Positions 24,790-32,120 of a stretch of 64,000 nt of DNA are shown here, piece after piece. The stretch lies in contig CAWFHN010000006.1 in NCBI GenBank assembly GCA_963815665.1, positions 1 to 64,000 of the forward strand, written 5' to 3'. Under the pieces are notes generated by a model, which was not told the origin of the DNA, searched no databases, and was given only the letters and a program-made list of their open reading frames with translations. Position 1 is the stretch's first letter; every line of letters starts with the position of its first letter. This stretch comes from DASUPK01 sp963815665. GTDB taxonomy: Bacteria; Actinomycetota; Thermoleophilia; Solirubrobacterales; 70-9. Made by a program: the position numbers and the translations under genes.

Positions 24790-25451
24790 CTCTCTTCCTC
24801 CAGCGCCAGCGCAGCGGCGAGCCGGTCGAGACCGCGGCGGAGGCGGGAGTTGACCGTGCCGCGCGGCAGCTCCAGAGCCCTCGCGATCTCGCCGGGGGTG
24901 TAGTCCAGCAGGTAGCGCAAGACGATCACGGCCCGCTGCTCGAGGGGGAGGGCTCCGACGGCGGCCGCCAGCCGGTCGGTGAGTGGAGGGCCCTGAACCG
25001 GCGCCGGTCTGCCCGAGCGATCGCGCTCCTCATCCCGAGCGAGTCCCTCGACCGCCTCGCCGCCGACTTCGCGCCGAAGCTCCCGCGCGCGGACCATATC
25101 GATGGCTCGATTGACCGCGATCCGGTGCAGCCACGGGCCGAGCGGCCGCCGCAGGTCGAAGCGATCGAGCGAGCGAATCGCGGCGAGGAAGGCTTCTTGG
25201 GCGACATCCTCGGCCGCCGCGGCGTCCTGGACCACCAGGTAGGCGGCGCGGTACATCGGGCGCCAATGTCGATGGAAGAGCTCCCCCTGGGCGGCGGTGT
25301 CACCGCGCCGGGCGGCCCTGAGCAGTTTCCGCTCAGCCAGACGGTTTTTGCGCTGACCTGCCACCGAATCTGATTCTCGCCTTCGGTCGCTCGTCACGCG
25401 CCCCAAGAGCTCAAATCCTCCCGCGCTCAATGAGGAAGCGGACGCCTGCAT
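24786..25451 (-). CDS. ECF-type RNA polymerase sigma factor
   Basis: 221 residues with sigma region 2 (FHRHWRPMYRAAYLVVQDAAAAEDVAQEAFLAA in segments around 58-90, including DVAQEAF) and region 4 (LPLEQRAVIVLRYLLDYTPGEIA and GTVNSRLRRGLDRL, about 165-205). Regions 1 and 3 are missing, as in ECF factors. The first ATG (25451) lies inside the preceding lipoprotein gene; GTG 25397 or 25364 would remove a non-conserved leader and may be the real start. Second gene of lipoprotein-sigma-propeller. Confidence 0.93.
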   Translation of the reverse strand: MQASASSLSAGGFELLGRVTSDRRRESDSVAGQRKNRLAERKLLRAARRGDTAAQGELFHRHWRPMYRAAYLVVQDAAAAEDVAQEAFLAAIRSLDRFDLRRPLGPWLHRIAVNRAIDMVRARELRREVGGEAVEGLARDEERDRSGRPAPVQGPPLTDRLAAAVGALPLEQRAVIVLRYLLDYTPGEIARALELPRGTVNSRLRRGLDRLAAALALEEER

Positions 25452-26044
25452 CGCGGCTTTGTGTCGCTCGGCAGGGGCCGATCGCAGGGCTCGATTCGGA
25501 TGTCGTCGAGCGCTTTTCTCAGCGAATCGCGCGTTTCCGGCGATGCATCCGTGCCGACCGCGACAAAAAGCTGGAATGCGCGGCCCCTGGCACCGAAGTT
25601 GAACACGTAAGCGTCCGCGCGCTCGGGAGGCGGGTAGAAGCAGCCGAATTCCCCGGAGTTCTTAGCGCGGAGACGGAAATGTCGAGGCCACGGCTCGACG
25701 TGCCGACGGGCGGCGGCGTCCATGTACTCGAGCAGTGAAGCGACCGCGCCGGTGCGCGGCATCTGCTGGATCAGGCCCTCCGGCGAGCACCCTCGCGGTC
25801 GGGGGTCGCCCTCGACCGGATAGGAGGTGAGCGTCGCCCGCTCACGCGGATCGAGCAACGGCGTGAAGCGACGCGTCGTCGCATGCCATCCGTCGGGAAC
25901 GGACAGGGAGATTCCGGCAACCCCGTTCGCGAGCACGTCGGTTTTGGTGCCATCGCCGCTATCGGCCGACGAGCACGACGTAAGCAAGGTCGCCGGAACC
26001 AGGCCAGCCAGGAATGCGGCGGAGGCGAGCAATCTGACCCTCAT
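25427..26044 (-). CDS. Hypothetical lipoprotein
   Basis: 205 residues with lipoprotein signal (lipobox LLTSC, Cys about 24) and a compact domain beginning AGISLSVPDGWHATTRRF, a pattern seen in PsbP/DUF1795-like small extracytoplasmic proteins. A Pro/Asp/Arg tail carries two Cys residues. It is the first gene of the unit with the ECF sigma factor and propeller protein, so it may supply the external signal or be an envelope-stress sensor. No enzyme motif is seen. Confidence 0.65.
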   Translation of the reverse strand: MRVRLLASAAFLAGLVPATLLTSCSSADSGDGTKTDVLANGVAGISLSVPDGWHATTRRFTPLLDPRERATLTSYPVEGDPRPRGCSPEGLIQQMPRTGAVASLLEYMDAAARRHVEPWPRHFRLRAKNSGEFGCFYPPPERADAYVFNFGARGRAFQLFVAVGTDASPETRDSLRKALDDIRIEPCDRPLPSDTKPRCRRPLPH

Positions 26045-26108
26045 GCACTTTGTACGGTTGACGCATCACCAGAGGTCCCGGGGACGGGACCGCTAATACC
26101 GGCGTTGA

Positions 26109-26807
26109 CTACGCCGCCACCGGCCGCAACCCGGCCGACCTGACCCTCTCCAGCACCATCGGCAGCGCCGCCGCCGTCGCGCGCCAGCAGCCCGGCTCGC
26201 TGTAATGGTCGGCGTCATGGAGGAGGAGGACGTCTCCGGCGTCCAGGTCCCTGGTCGCCTCGGCGGCGATCTCCTCCGGTCGCCTGGCGGCCCGCCAGTC
26301 GTGTCCCCAGCGGGACCAGAGCAGTGACCTCAGGTCCCGGGCCCTCACCTCCACCATCCCCGGGTAGCTGAAGATCCCGTACGGCGGGCGGTAGAGGTCC
26401 GGGCGCAGGCCGACCGCGTCCTCGACCGCCGCGATGCCTCGCTCCAGGTCGTCGACGAAGGTCCGCGGTGCGAGGCGGAGCATGTTGCGGTGCCGGTACC
26501 CGTGTACCGCCACGGTGTGGCCCGCCGCGACGATCTCGGCGGCCAGCGCGGGCTCTCGCTCGACCTGCTCGCCGCAGAGGAAGAACGTCCCCTTCGAGCT
26601 CGCTGCCTCCAGGGCCTCGAGCACAGCGGGCGTCCCCTCCGGATGGGGACCGTCGTCGAAGGTCACCGCGACCCCGGCCGAGTCGTCGATCCGCCGCGGC
26701 AACCCGAGCATCTCGGCGACGCCCGGGACGACCGGGGCGAGGGCCGGCGTCCACCACGCCGCCGCGGCGGCGGCCGAGCCGATTAGGAGTGCGGGTGCCG
26801 CCTTCAC
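26109..26807 (-). CDS. Polysaccharide deacetylase (NodB/CE4 family)
   Basis: Removes N-acetyl groups from surface polysaccharide or peptidoglycan. Seen: VAVTFDDGPHPEGT (catalytic Asp and first metal Asp, about 46-59), the HxxxH-type metal motif VAVHGYRHRN, RPPYGIFS, and VLLLHDADHY with the last catalytic His. 232 residues; a single hydrophobic N-terminal helix (residues 5-20) anchors it outside the membrane. Its start is divergent from the DMT transporter gene, 19 nt away, so the promoters overlap. Confidence 0.93.
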   Translation of the reverse strand: MKAAPALLIGSAAAAAAWWTPALAPVVPGVAEMLGLPRRIDDSAGVAVTFDDGPHPEGTPAVLEALEAASSKGTFFLCGEQVEREPALAAEIVAAGHTVAVHGYRHRNMLRLAPRTFVDDLERGIAAVEDAVGLRPDLYRPPYGIFSYPGMVEVRARDLRSLLWSRWGHDWRAARRPEEIAAEATRDLDAGDVLLLHDADHYSEPGCWRATAAALPMVLERVRSAGLRPVAA

Positions 26808-26826
26808 TGGCAGGATGGTGCCACTG

Positions 26827-27717
26827 ATGGACGGGGAGATCGCACTCGGCTTCGTTCTGGCGCTCGCAGCCGCCTGTTGTTACGAGACCGGCTACGCGCT
26901 GCAGGCGATCGAGGCCCGCAAGGCCCCGGCCGAGCGGGCGCTGAGGCCGTCTCTGATGACGCATCTGATCCGGAGGCCGCTCTGGGTCGGCGCGACCGCC
27001 CTCTCGCTGCTCGGATGGCCGCTCCAGATCGTCGCGCTCACCCACGCTCCCCTCACCCTGGTCCAACCCGTACTCGCGCTCGGGCTCCTGCTCCTGCTGG
27101 TGCTGGGCGTTCGCATCCTCGGTGAGCACGTCGGCCGCAGAGAGATCGCCGCCGTGGTTCTGATCATCGCCTCGGTCGGTGTCTTCGCCTGGGCGGCGCC
27201 GCGCGACACCGGAGAGGTCGAGCGGAGCGCCGGGCTGGTGCTGGCGCTGGCGATCCTGGCCGCGGTGACTGTCGCTCCCTATGCGATCACGCTGGTGCGA
27301 CGCCGTGACTTCCCGATGCTGCTGCTGGTGGCGAGCGCGGGGGCGGCCGACGGGATGGCGGCGTTCGTGGCGAAAATCGTGGCCCAGGACGCGACCGAGG
27401 GTGCGCTCCTCGCCGTCGTCGCCTGGGCGGCGCTGGTCGCAACGGTGGTGATCGTGGGCGTGATCAGCGAATCGACCGCGCTGCAGCGATTCGCGGCGAC
27501 ACGCGTGGCTCCGACCGTGCTCGTGATGCAGATCGTGATCCCGGTCGTGATGGCGCCGCTGGTCGGGGGCGAGGGCTGGAGCAATACCCCGCTCGGCGGA
27601 GCGGTGCTGGTCGCCGCCCTAGCGGCCGTTGCCCTTGGCGCCGGCCTGCTGGCGAGCTCCCCCGCGGTCGCCCAGCTCGCCGTCGGCGAGGCCGAGGTCG
27701 AGACCGAGGACGGCTGA
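26827..27717 (+). CDS. DMT-superfamily (EamA/NIPA-like) transporter
   Basis: 296 residues with nine or ten hydrophobic segments, GYALQAIEARKAP near the first loop and LTHAPLTLVQPVLALGLLLL in the first repeat, as in EamA/NIPA-type permeases that move metabolites or divalent cations. I chose ATG 26827 preceded by aggatgg; ATG 26815 is also possible. Its last 99 bases overlap the convergent glycosyltransferase gene, an unusually long overlap; the C-terminal 30 residues are hydrophilic and may be dispensable. Confidence 0.85.
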   Translation: MDGEIALGFVLALAAACCYETGYALQAIEARKAPAERALRPSLMTHLIRRPLWVGATALSLLGWPLQIVALTHAPLTLVQPVLALGLLLLLVLGVRILGEHVGRREIAAVVLIIASVGVFAWAAPRDTGEVERSAGLVLALAILAAVTVAPYAITLVRRRDFPMLLLVASAGAADGMAAFVAKIVAQDATEGALLAVVAWAALVATVVIVGVISESTALQRFAATRVAPTVLVMQIVIPVVMAPLVGGEGWSNTPLGGAVLVAALAAVALGAGLLASSPAVAQLAVGEAEVETEDG

Positions 27718-28770
27718 GGCCGCCGTCGGCAGCCGGGCGAAGGATTCGTCCGCGGCGCCGCTCGCGGCCAGCGCGCGGACCAGCGCATCACCCAGCTCCT
27801 GTCGCGATCCGGCGACCTCGGCCAGCCCGAATCGCCTGAAGGCCTCGTTGTTGACCCGCACGTGCCCGAGCCCCCACCCGTACGAGACGACCCCACAGCC
27901 CTCCATGATCGCTTCGAGCACCGTCAGACCGGCCGTCGAGTGCACGAGGACGTCGGCCGCGGCGAACCAATCCGGCATCCGGTCGGTGAACCCCTCGACC
28001 CTGACCCGGCCATCGGCGGCGAAGTGCCGCGCGAGCTCTGCCTGGAGCTGATCGTTTCGGCCGCAGAGGCAGACGATCATGGCGCCGGGAATCCCGAGAG
28101 CCTCCTCCGCGGCTCCCTCCAGGTCGCCGACGGCCCAGCCGCCGCCCGAGACGAGCACGACAGGCCCCTCGCTCGGGAGGCCAAGCCCGCTCCTCGCCTC
28201 GGCCTGCGTGCGGGGGGAGTAGAAGCGCTCATCGGTCAGCCCGCGGACGCACCGCACGTCCGTCCCGGGCGCGATGCGGAGCACCTCTTCGGCCGATTCC
28301 GGGTGGGTGATCAGATGCAGGTCGACGCCGGGATGGGCCCAGAAGCGCAGTGCCGCGAGGTCGGTGATCGCCGAGACGACCGGGGCGCCGATCCTCCCCT
28401 TCTTCCGGAGGTCCCCGAGCACCTCGGTCGTTCCGGGATAGGTCGAGATCACGATGTCGGGATCCCGCTCCAGCACGGCTCTCCGGATCGGCCTGGCGGC
28501 CAGCCACTGGGTGAGCCTCGCGGCGAACCAGCGCGTCGGGCGCACGTCGGTGATCAGCTTGTAGGAGAAGTCGAACACCCGGCTCCCCCATTTGGAATGA
28601 AAGCGCGAGCTGTCCATGACCAGCCGGCGAGTGAGCCACCCGACGACGGCCAGCGAGTCGACGATCTCGATCTCGGTGCCGGGAGCCTCCCGCTCGATCC
28701 CCTCGGCGAGCACGCGGGCGGGCAGGTCGTGGCCCTCGCCGATCGACGCGCTGAAGATCAGGATCCTCAA
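27619..28770 (-). CDS. MGDG-synthase/UgtP-like glycosyltransferase (GT28 type)
   Basis: 383 residues. The start RILIFSASIGEGHDLPARVL matches the diacylglycerol glucosyl/galactosyltransferase N-domain (GT28, MGDG synthase family), with the GxGH loop that contacts the lipid head. C-terminal UDP-sugar site: VVLVSGGGWAVGDLE, LCGRNDQLQ, VHSTAGLTVLEAIMEGCGVVSYG. Related enzymes make glycolipids from diacylglycerol at the membrane. The TTG at 28770 overlaps the DUF6328 stop by 4 nt; longer frames upstream are non-conserved. Last gene of the Pho-box operon starting at 34432, which supports a role in phosphate-free lipid synthesis. Confidence 0.88.
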   Translation of the reverse strand: MRILIFSASIGEGHDLPARVLAEGIEREAPGTEIEIVDSLAVVGWLTRRLVMDSSRFHSKWGSRVFDFSYKLITDVRPTRWFAARLTQWLAARPIRRAVLERDPDIVISTYPGTTEVLGDLRKKGRIGAPVVSAITDLAALRFWAHPGVDLHLITHPESAEEVLRIAPGTDVRCVRGLTDERFYSPRTQAEARSGLGLPSEGPVVLVSGGGWAVGDLEGAAEEALGIPGAMIVCLCGRNDQLQAELARHFAADGRVRVEGFTDRMPDWFAAADVLVHSTAGLTVLEAIMEGCGVVSYGWGLGHVRVNNEAFRRFGLAEVAGSRQELGDALVRALAASGAADESFARLPTAASAVLGLDLGLADGELGDRGGARQQAGAKGNGR

Positions 28771-29249
28771 CGCGGGGGGAGGTTCTGGCGTCGCACCACG
28801 GGCCCCAGAAACCAGAAGCCGGCGAACGCGCTCGCCATCACGATCGTGCTGATCACCGCCGTGACGGCGCCGAAGAGAAAGTCGCTGATCAATGCGATCG
28901 CGCCGCACATCGCCACGGCCAGCAGCAGCAGGCCGATCAGCGCGAGCCTGTTGGAGATCGTGACGATGAACTCCTTCTGCTGACGCCGGAAGAGGATTCG
29001 ATGGCCGGCGGTGGGGGCGACGAGCAGAACGGTCGCCAGGGCAACGCTGATCAGCACCCCGAAGTAGAGCTTCTCCTGAAAGGCGCTCAGATCGGTGAAT
29101 CGCTGGCTGAACGGAACCGTGAGCAGGAAGCCGAACAGGACCTGGACGCCGGGCAGCGCCACCCGCAGCTCCTGGAGCAGGTCCGAGAGATTCCGGTCGG
29201 CGCGCTCCTCCTCCGACTCCGGCCTGCCGCTCTCATCGTGGACGGCCAC
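28767..29249 (-). CDS. DUF6328 family membrane protein
   Basis: 160 residues with a charged N-terminus (1-22, Glu/Arg-rich), LLQELRVALPGVQVLFGFLLTVPF, and four hydrophobic helices at about 35-52, 65-83, 105-125 and 128-150. The RVALPGVQVLFGFLLTVPFS segment is typical of DUF6328 proteins, which are widespread in actinobacteria and uncharacterised. It lies 15 nt after the DUF47 gene and overlaps the glycosyltransferase start, so its function is probably tied to this operon. Confidence 0.82.
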   Translation of the reverse strand: MAVHDESGRPESEEERADRNLSDLLQELRVALPGVQVLFGFLLTVPFSQRFTDLSAFQEKLYFGVLISVALATVLLVAPTAGHRILFRRQQKEFIVTISNRLALIGLLLLAVAMCGAIALISDFLFGAVTAVISTIVMASAFAGFWFLGPVVRRQNLPPR

Positions 29250-29264
29250 TACCGAGCGGTCCGC

Positions 29265-29885
29265 CTAGGAGTGCTTAACCGCGATCGCCTCGATCTTGTG
29301 AGCCGCCGTTTCGGTGGAGTCGATGGCACGCTCCAGCAAGCCGAAGATGTCCTTCCAGCGGATCACCACCATCGGGTCGATGCCGTTCGAGAACAGGGAG
29401 GCGAGGGCCTCGCGCCAGACGCGATCGCCCTCGTTTTCGAGCCGGTGGATCTCCACCCAGTAGCGCTCCAGGTCGGTGAAGCTCCGAAGGTCGGTGAGCA
29501 GGGCCGAGACCTGCTCGCAGGACTGGGCGAGGATGTTGGCGAGGACGTGGGCCTGCTCCATCGGCGCCTCGATCGCGAACAGGCCCATGAAGTCGGCGGC
29601 CTCCTCGATGTCGTCGATGATGTCGTCGAGCTGCGTGGCCAGCGCGTAGACCTCGGCGCTGTCGAGGCCCTTGGGCGGCTCGAAGTTGAGGCGGCGGACG
29701 ATCTCCTGCGTGATCCGGTCGCCCTCCTGCTCAGCCTTGAGGATGTCGCGCGCGACCCCGCTCTCCTCGGGCCAGGTGTCGAACATGTGCTCCAGCAGCT
29801 TGGCCCCGCGCAGGATGTTGGCGCCGGCCTCAGCGAGCGAGTCGAAATAGACCGCATCCTTGCTTGTGACGGAGCGGAGGGGCAC
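29265..29885 (-). CDS. DUF47 (PhoU-like) phosphate-transport regulator
   Basis: 206 residues, all alpha-helical, with the DUF47/PhoU-like signatures DILKAEQEGDRITQEIVRRL (about 48-67), LDDIIDDIEEAADFM, RLENEGDRVWREAL (about 148) and RWKDIFGLLERAID. Glu/Asp-rich motifs ExxGDxxxxE are the metal sites of the fold. DUF47 proteins normally pair with PiT-type phosphate carriers; here the partner is ppk1, 23 nt upstream, and no pit gene is present. I chose GTG 29885, the first start after the ppk1 stop. Confidence 0.9.
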   Translation of the reverse strand: MPLRSVTSKDAVYFDSLAEAGANILRGAKLLEHMFDTWPEESGVARDILKAEQEGDRITQEIVRRLNFEPPKGLDSAEVYALATQLDDIIDDIEEAADFMGLFAIEAPMEQAHVLANILAQSCEQVSALLTDLRSFTDLERYWVEIHRLENEGDRVWREALASLFSNGIDPMVVIRWKDIFGLLERAIDSTETAAHKIEAIAVKHS

Positions 29886-29908
29886 CTTGGGCCAAGCTAC
29901 CAGAGGCC

Positions 29909-32098
29909 CTAGCTGCTGACGGCGGCCGCTTCGGCCGCGCGCTTCACATGGCGGTCGAGGAGCTCGCCCTGCACGCTGCGCGGCTCGTCGCCGTTGAGAG
30001 TGCGTCGCGACCAGACCCCGTCGGCCCCCAGCTCCCATGCGTTGCTGTTGTCGGCGAAGGCGCGATCGAGCGCATCCGTGAGCTGGTCTCGATTCGCCGG
30101 TTCCTCCACCGGAGTGAGCAGCTCGACCCGGTTGTAGAGGTTGCGCGGCATCAGGTCGGCCGAGCCGATGTAGATCCGGGTTTCGTCCGGACGCTCGAAC
30201 GAGAAGATCCTCGAGTGCTCCAGGAAGCGGCCGACGACGGAGACGACCTGGATGTTCTCCGAGACGCCCCGGACCTCGGGCCGCAGCGCGCAGATACCCC
30301 GGATGTTCAGGTCGACCTCCACCCCCGCCTGCGACGCGCGGTAGAGCGCGCGGATACAGGTCGGGTCGAGCAGCGAGTTCATCTTCATCCTGATCCGGGC
30401 GGGCCGCTCGGGCGAATGGGCCTCGATCGTTCGCTCGATCTCGCCGACGATTCCGTCCTTCAGGTTGAAGGGGGCGACCAACACCTTGCGGTAGCCGCTG
30501 GGGCGCGCGTACCCGGTCAGGTAGTTGAACATCTCGGCGATGTCGTCGCCGATCTCCTGGTTGGACGTGAAGAGACCGAAGTCGGTGTAGATGCGGGCGG
30601 TCTTCGGGTTGTAGTTGCCCGTCCCGATGTGGACGTAGTTGCGCACGCCGTCGCCCTCGCGGCGGGCCACCAGGACGCATTTGACATGGGTCTTGAGGCC
30701 GGGTATGCCATAAACGACGTGCACGCCGGCCTCCTCCAGGGCCCTCGCCCAGCGGATGTTGGCGCTCTCGTCAAAGCGCGCCTTCAGCTCCACCAGGCAC
30801 ACCGCCTGCTTGCCTCGCTCCGAGGCCTCGATCAGCGCCGGGACCAGCGGGGAGTCGGCGCTCGTCCGGTAGACCGTCTGCTTGATCGCCAGGACATTGG
30901 GGTCATCGACCGCCTGGCGCACGAAGCGCTCGACCGACCCCGCGAATGAGTCGTAGGGATGGTGGACGAGGATGTTTCCCTGCCGCATGGCGCCGAAGAC
31001 ATCGACCTCTCGCTGGGTGCGGCTCCCCTGCTGCAGCTGGGGCGGGGTGACTCCCTGCCACCGTGGGTAGCGCAGCTCGGGGAAGCCCTGGACGGAGTAG
31101 ATGTCGGTGAGATCGTCGAGGCCGAGCAGGCCCGGGGACTCGTAGACCTGGCCGGGGCCGATATCCATCGCCTCGACCAGCTGGTCGCGGAGCCTCGGTT
31201 CCATGTCGGGCGTGACCTCGAGGCGCACGACCTCGCCGAAGCGGCGGCGGCGCACCTCCTCCTCGACCGCCAGCAGGAGGTCGTCGGTCTCGTCCGAGAC
31301 GTCGTAGTCCGTATCGCGGGTGACGCGGAACAGCGAGTGGTGGACGATCTCCATCCCCGGGAAGAGGTCGTCCAGGTTGGCGGCGATCACGTCCTCGAGG
31401 GGGACGAAGGTGAGGCCGTCGCCGATCGAGAGGAACCGCCGCAGCAGCTCCTTCGGCACCTTGACCCGGGCCGCGACCTCCTCGTCCTTCTCCGGGTTCC
31501 GCAGCAGGACCCCCCAGTTCAGGGACATGTTCGAGATGTAGGGGAAGGGCCTCCCGCGGCCGATCACCAGCGGAGTCAGCGCCGGGAAGACCTGGCTCGT
31601 GAAGAGGTGCTCCACCTCCTCGCGCTCGGCGGCATTTGCGTCGTCCAGCGAGATCAGGCGAATCCCGTGCTCGGCGAGCGCCGGGCGAATCTCCTCCCCG
31701 AAGCAGCGGCAGAGGCGGGCGCGGAGGTCGATCGTCCTCTGACGGATCAGCTCGATCACGTCACCGGCTGACATCTGGTCCGCGCCGCGCGCGTCGATCT
31801 TCTGCTCTACCTGGTCGTGAAGGCCCGCGACGCGCACCATGAAGAACTCGTCGAGGTTGTCCTCGTAGATCGCCGCGAAATTGACCCGCTCGAGCAGCGG
31901 GACCCGGGGATCCTCGGCCAGCTGCAGCACGCGGTCATTGAAGTCGAGCCACGAGAGCTCGCGGTTGAAGTAGAGCGACGGGTCCGAGAGATCGGGCTCG
32001 GAGGCGCTGGTCCGCACGGCCTCCGGCGTGATCGTCGCCCCTCCCTCGGCCGCCGGCCCGCTCGATTCCGTCCTCTGCTCAGCCAGCTCGTCGGTCAC
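29909..32098 (-). CDS. ppk1: Polyphosphate kinase 1
   Basis: Makes polyphosphate from the ATP gamma-phosphate (reversible). 729 residues, full length, with a 35-residue disordered N-terminus. Seen: FNRELSWLDFNDRVL (about 44), IYEDNLDEFFMVRVAGL, HHPYDSFAGSVERFV, the catalytic His490 in VHIGTGNYNPKTA, LLDPTCIRALY, and SADLMPRNL (second histidine/PLD-like half). GTG 32098 begins right after a hairpin that follows the PHP-glycosyltransferase stop. The operon has a Pho-type box, as in many PPK1 genes. Confidence 0.97.
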   Translation of the reverse strand: MTDELAEQRTESSGPAAEGGATITPEAVRTSASEPDLSDPSLYFNRELSWLDFNDRVLQLAEDPRVPLLERVNFAAIYEDNLDEFFMVRVAGLHDQVEQKIDARGADQMSAGDVIELIRQRTIDLRARLCRCFGEEIRPALAEHGIRLISLDDANAAEREEVEHLFTSQVFPALTPLVIGRGRPFPYISNMSLNWGVLLRNPEKDEEVAARVKVPKELLRRFLSIGDGLTFVPLEDVIAANLDDLFPGMEIVHHSLFRVTRDTDYDVSDETDDLLLAVEEEVRRRRFGEVVRLEVTPDMEPRLRDQLVEAMDIGPGQVYESPGLLGLDDLTDIYSVQGFPELRYPRWQGVTPPQLQQGSRTQREVDVFGAMRQGNILVHHPYDSFAGSVERFVRQAVDDPNVLAIKQTVYRTSADSPLVPALIEASERGKQAVCLVELKARFDESANIRWARALEEAGVHVVYGIPGLKTHVKCVLVARREGDGVRNYVHIGTGNYNPKTARIYTDFGLFTSNQEIGDDIAEMFNYLTGYARPSGYRKVLVAPFNLKDGIVGEIERTIEAHSPERPARIRMKMNSLLDPTCIRALYRASQAGVEVDLNIRGICALRPEVRGVSENIQVVSVVGRFLEHSRIFSFERPDETRIYIGSADLMPRNLYNRVELLTPVEEPANRDQLTDALDRAFADNSNAWELGADGVWSRRTLNGDEPRSVQGELLDRHVKRAAEAAAVSS

Positions 32099-32100
32099 AC

Positions 32101-32120
32101 AGAGACCTTAGAGGGTCTCT
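32101..32120. other. Intercistronic hairpin before ppk1
   Basis: AGAGACC (32101-32107) and GGTCTCT (32114-32120) form a perfect 7-bp stem in the 21-bp gap between the PHP-glycosyltransferase stop and the ppk1 GTG. There is no T-run, so it is more likely a processing or translation-control element than a terminator. Confidence 0.45.

Noticed and set aside
26434..26826. Upstream extension of the DMT transporter
   Set aside because: It is antisense to the polysaccharide deacetylase. The transporter's first helix begins right after 26827.
28771..28908. N-terminal extension of the MGDG-like glycosyltransferase
   Set aside because: The extra residues lie inside the DUF6328 gene and are Arg-rich; the TTG at 28770 with a 4-bp stop-start overlap gives the family N-terminus.
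29886..30680. Upstream extension of the DUF47 protein
   Set aside because: It runs within ppk1 in another frame and shows no conservation; the PhoU-like fold starts after GTG 29885.
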